Origin: Sorghum bicolor
Lineage: Eukaryota > Streptophyta > Magnoliopsida > Poales > Poaceae
Length of the DNA stretch: 64,000 nt
NCBI RefSeq assembly: GCF_000003195.3
Contig: NC_012872.2
Span: 54,045,695 to 54,109,694 of the forward strand
Reading direction: 5' to 3'
The notes under the pieces: generated by a model
Database searches by the model: none
The model's input: only the letters and a program-made list of their open reading frames with translations
What the model was told of the DNA's origin: nothing
Position numbers and translations under genes: made by a program
In this document: piece after piece, positions 60,500 through 64,000 of the stretch
How the letters are laid out: each line of letters starts with the position of its first letter
Numbering within the stretch: position 1 is the stretch's first letter

Positions 60500-62537
60500 G
60501 AGCATCTCCAGCAGGACTACCTAAAACAGAGCCTCTACTTCTCTATTTAGGTAGCACCCTTTTGTTAGACTACTTATTTTTTTGTTCCCGTCTCCAGCAG
60601 CACTACCTACAATAGACTACCTATTTTTTTCACACATTTATGTTGCATCTCTATCATCTCAATTTCTTCAGTACAATTCAAGCAAAAATATTTAAACCAC
60701 TAAATAAAGCTCATAGTTCGAACATAATTAATCAAAGGAGGATACTACAAGGTTCAAACATCATAGTTCGAGCATAATTAATCAAAGGAGGATACAAGGT
60801 TCAAACATAGATAAATAAAGTTCAACAATTGGAACATAATTAAACAATGCTTAAATAGATGTGTCGCCACCAAGACTATCATCTTCTGCAGCATGGCTAC
60901 CACCACTAGAACCACCAAGGCTTTGGGAGAACTCTGCCATCTTCTGTGCTGTGATTTGTGCTCTCATTGTCAACATGATAATTCTTCTGCTCTATACTAT
61001 CTAAAGTGTTAACATCACAAAACATAATCTTTTGCTCTTGTTCCCACATCAACCGTCTCTCCTCAACTGATATCCTACGCTCTTGCATTGTCTTGGCCTT
61101 TTGCCACCTCAAATCCTTCATCTTCCTTTCCTCTTTCTTCTCAACAAGCAACTCCTCAATTAAATTCTTGTATGGTCCACCATCCCCTCCCTTGTTCTTG
61201 AGCTGTTCTTTTGCACGCTTCCTTCCAATGGGCATTTGTCCTTGTGTTATTTGACTAGAATCATGAGCTTGTGGGCTGTCCAAATCTTCTTCTCCTATGA
61301 CATTGCTAGCCTTTCTCTTCTCCCTCGGATTAATTGATTGGAACTTGGGCGAGTTTCTCACCTTCAGCCAACAATGAAGAAAAGGAAATCCTTTCTTCTT
61401 TCCACCGGAGTAGGCAAGTTGTGCTTCTAATAACTACAATCAAAATTGAACAATGGGTTAACCGGAATCAGCATATGACAACATACAACAAGCGTACATT
61501 GCACAATTGACTGACATACAACAAACTTACATGTTCTTGGTATGGAACTCCACTCGGGTGTCGACGCTCCACATCCTCAAACAATCCTTGAAATTTTTGA
61601 CATTCTTTCTAAATTGTACCCCATCTATGCTCAAGTGAATTTTTAGTCCTATCAGACTCAAAGGTTTTGTTGGCATGGAAGTGTTCTGTGATTCTTGTCC
61701 AATATGCCTTGGCTGGTTGCTCATTGCCGATGATAGGATCAGTGCTAACACTCTCCCAAGACATGCAAAGTTGGACATCTTCTTCTTGTGTCAAATTTGC
61801 AGTTCTTTTTGGGGGCTTGGACTGAGAGGATTGAACAGGTGCAGATATTGCAATCGAATCAATGGTGTTGTTGCCTGACAACAAATCTGTGTACGTGCTT
61901 TGGAATTCCATTGCAAACTAATTGACAAGAAAAAATTTATATAAATCTAGACACAAATCAATTGCATATACGTTCAATGTTGACAGAGGAGGAGAAGGAG
62001 GTTCCACCTGCAGGGGCGGACGGAGGCGCACGGGGCGGCGAGGCTCCTAGAGACTCACAGTGTGGCAGGGACCTTCCTGGCCGGGTGGAGTGGAGGCTTC
62101 GTGGCTAGGCGGGGGCTCGTGGCGGCAGTGGGAGGAAGGGCTAGCGGCGCTAGGGTTGGGGGCGAGCGGCACTAGGATTCGCGGCGAGCGGCTTCAGGGC
62201 AAGCGGCGAGCGGCGCTTCTGGGCGAGCGGCGAGCTGCGCTGGGGCTGGGTCTGGGGCGGGCGGCAGTGGCTACCGAGGCGGGCGGAGGTGGGAGGAAGG
62301 GCTGGCGGCACTGGGAGTCGCGGTCGAGCGTTGCTCGCTCGCGGGAGGAAGAGTCGGGCACGGTAAAATTTTTTGCGCAGAAGAGTAGAGGCCTAACAGG
62401 AATAGAGAGAAGGAGGGGAAAAATAGGAAGCCAACAAATATGTGGGCTGTAGTAGGGGGTCTGCTGGAGTTGGTTTTTTGACATCCACTACCTAAAAGAG
62501 GAGTAGGGGGTCAAGTAAGAGGTCCTGTTGGAGATGC
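60500..62537 (-). mobile_element. PIF/Harbinger-like element without transposase
   Basis: 2038 bp with inverted ends around GCATCTCCAGCAGGAC and GTCCTGTTGGAGATGC, flanked by TTA at 60497-60499 and 62538-62540, the target typical of PIF/Harbinger. It carries the accessory Myb/SANT-type ORF (60906-61911) but no DDE transposase. A GC-rich segment at 62010-62350 precedes that ORF on its strand and might be its promoter region. It sits inside the LTR of 58699-62585, which continues on both sides. Confidence 0.8.
60906..61911 (-). pseudogene. Myb/SANT-type ORF of a PIF/Harbinger-like element, one stop
   Basis: Two exons on the minus strand, 61911-61531 and 61433-60906, joined by a GT-AG intron, give a 302-residue frame interrupted once by TAG just after HRWGTI (about 61610). 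The first exon has a SANT-like trihelix part (LTQEEDVQLCMSWESVSTD, then AYWTRITEHF). The second has an Arg/Lys/Glu-rich coiled part with IGRKRAKEQLKNK, similar to the C-terminal region annotated as NAM-associated. In PIF/Harbinger elements this protein helps the transposase bind the ends and enter the nucleus. Many host-genome annotations list such ORFs as ordinary genes; the flanking TIRs show otherwise. Confidence 0.72.
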
Positions 62538-62739
62538 TTAGTACTAGGGTTTCATCAATTATCCAAAACCAAACTAGGGTTTTCACCCAATGGGTAGATG
62601 CAAGTGGCGTTCGAACTGTCCCTAGTATCCTCCTTAGCATTTTGGTTGACCTCGATGGATGATCTACGAAATATGTACTAAGGGATAAGAGCTTGCCCAC
62701 CCAACTAGCCCCGAATGGCCAGAGCATGGACATCGAATG

Positions 62740-62876
62740 TGTTGCGAATAATGAGGAATGAATTAGATAATTGTATTAAGGCCTAGCAGTAACTATGTAC
62801 AGAGCGAATGAGAGACATAAGAGGAAAACCCTATACTAAAATAATATAGCAATACCTTGACTATTATACCTTAACA
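62740..62876 (-). repeat. Short LTR-like sequence (Copia type, tentative)
   Basis: 137 bp, TGTTGCGAATAATG to ATACCTTAACA, followed by CTCCCCGTG, which on the minus strand would be a purine tract before an LTR starting TGTTAAGG. The pattern is like the 3' end of a Copia element on the minus strand. The rest of the element is absent or truncated. Confidence 0.4.
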
Positions 62877-62904
62877 CTCCCCGTGAAATGCAACATGAAT
62901 GCAG

Positions 62905-63145
62905 TAGACTTGAAAAAGGAAGAGCAAAATATAACATAGGTCCATTAACTTTTCACCCTATGTCACTTAGGCACAACATATTTCAAAGTGCAATTTGGAT
63001 CTATAACTAATTATGTTATGCACATGAGGACTATAACCCTTTGGAAGAAGGAATAGATCCTATGTTTTGGAGAGTTGACACTATGCACTAGACTTGAAAA
63101 AGGAAGAGCAAAATATACCATAGGTCCATTAACTTTTCACCCTAT
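62905..63145. repeat. Direct repeat, about 55 bp, two copies
   Basis: AGACTTGAAAAAGGAAGAGC to CATTAACTTTTCACCCTAT occurs at about 62903-62960 and about 63089-63145, nearly identical. The second copy ends exactly where the LTR at 63146 begins. Confidence 0.85.
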
Positions 63146-64000
63146 TGAAAGGATCAAGATGCCCAAGAGGGGGGGTGAATTGGGCTTCTCTAAAAATTTA
63201 AGCAACCTATAAGCTTCAATTTAACCCCTTGTGCCTAGTGTGACTAGAGAGCTACCGGATCAAAAGTTTTGCAACTTAGTTCCAATCCTATACTAGCATG
63301 GCAATTCTAGGAATGTAAAAACACAAAGTAAATGCTAGAAAGTAAAGGAGTAGTGGAAGAAAATGCTCGGCGATGTTTTGCCGAGGTATTGGAGAGTCGC
63401 CACTCTCCACTAGTCCTCGTTGGAGCACCCGCGCAAGGGTCTTGCTCCCCCTTGGTCCGCGCAAGGACCAAGTGCTCTCTATGGGCCGACTCTTTGACAC
63501 TCCGTCGCGGTGAATCGCCCAAAACCGCTCACAAGCTTGACATGAGCCACCCACAAGAACTCCGGGCGGTCTTCGTGCCTCCAATCACCACCGAACCATC
63601 TAGGTGATGGCGATCACCAAGAGTAACAAGCAAAGAACTCTCACTTGACCCAAACAAGGCACTAGAGAGTGGTGGATGCACACTTGACTCTTGGAATTCA
63701 ACTAGAGGAGGATTCTCACAAGAAATCTCTCAAATCTCAATCCTCTCTAGGCTCTTGCTTCTCTCTTGCTCCATAAAGTGTTTCTCAACTGTTCAAATTG
63801 GCAAGAGACCTTCCATGGACGAGGTGGAGGAGTATAAATACACCCCACGAAGTCCAAGGGTCGGCCAACCGTTTTACACTGAAAACGGGGTCACCGGATG
63901 CTCGTTATGTTGCACCGGACGCTCTGCACCGAGCGTCCGGTGACCTCATAACGGCTAACTGTACTGTCTTTGATAGGTCACCGGACGCTACTGCACAGCG
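63146..64000 (+). repeat. Start of a Copia-type (SIRE/Maximus-like) LTR, runs off the window
   Basis: Begins TGAAAGGATCAAGATGCCC with the AGAGGGGGGGTGAATTGGG box typical of these grass LTRs, and has ACCGGACGCT-type GC-rich sub-repeats near 63890-64000. The 3' end and any internal region lie outside. ORFs in it are not supported. Confidence 0.65.

Larger units (their letters stand above)
58699..62585 (+). repeat. Copia-type (SIRE/Maximus-like) LTR, split by a DNA transposon
   Basis: Starts TGAAAGGTCCTAATATGG and, after removal of the insert at 60500-62537, ends GGGTTTTCA, so the LTR has inverted TGAAA...TTTTCA ends and is about 1.85 kb. It contains the CACCGGACGC-type sub-repeats seen in such LTRs (59500-59840) and a duplicated block at 58911-59021. 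No internal region follows at 62586, so it is a solo or truncated LTR; GCCAC and CCCAA on its two sides do not form a clean target duplication. Family name is from recognition of the start and end text. Confidence 0.65.

Noticed and set aside
61527..61778. Separate 83-codon ORF beside the SANT ORF
   Set aside because: It is another frame of the same exon; the SANT frame reads through one stop in place and has a good splice donor at 61530.
1..64000. A coordinated gene cluster or defence system made by the four host genes
   Set aside because: The genes belong to unrelated processes, have ordinary spacing and orientations, and are separated by repeats; nothing in the sequence links them.

Overview
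The window looks like nuclear DNA of a grass, most like sorghum or another Andropogoneae species (inference). The evidence is GC-rich, partly intronless genes, several typical grass MITE families, Stowaway elements, a plant L1 LINE, an Athila-like Ty3 element and a PIF/Harbinger-like element. I see no bacterial, plasmid, CRISPR or organellar signal. I count four host genes; most of the rest is nested transposable elements.

Layout. 1-13476: two old LTR elements of one family in opposite orientation. The left one (+) ends in an LTR at 5772-8281 that is itself split by a solo LTR (6768-7963, perfect 5-bp target duplication). The right one (-) runs to its 5' LTR at 12125-13476 and has a tRNA-Asp primer binding site. 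14541-15262: two MITEs. 15803-22802: a decayed L1 LINE with ORF1 and ORF2. 23518-37413: an old, long, apparently non-coding LTR-type repeat, split by a nearly complete Athila-like Ty3 element on the minus strand (24779-33159), whose gag-pol frame is broken by one apparent single-base frameshift. 37414-38990: intergenic DNA with a Stowaway element and a 26-bp tandem repeat.

Host genes. 39011-42191 (+) is a wall-associated receptor-like kinase of four coding exons. 43702-45183 (+) is an intronless secreted pepsin-like aspartic protease. 45184-52022 is intergenic and crowded with MITEs, some nested. 52023-54232 (+) is a mid-SUN-domain membrane protein of four exons, one intron having a GC-AG boundary. 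It converges on 54909-57069 (-), subunit g of mitochondrial ATP synthase, two coding exons with a Stowaway MITE in the intron. 57473-64000 is again repetitive: a possible small DNA element, a Copia-type LTR split by a PIF/Harbinger-like element (60500-62537) that carries a Myb/SANT-type ORF but no transposase, a short LTR-like piece, and the start of another Copia-type LTR running off the window.

The host genes are unrelated in function (cell-wall sensing, secreted proteolysis, nuclear envelope/ER membrane, respiration) and form no pathway cluster. I found no convincing undescribed biological system. The most informative signals are the nesting order of the elements, the large diverged inverted repeat at 1.7-11.6 kb, the pairing of a coding Athila-like element with LTR relatives that lack pol, and step-wise expansion of a GC-rich unit inside their LTRs.
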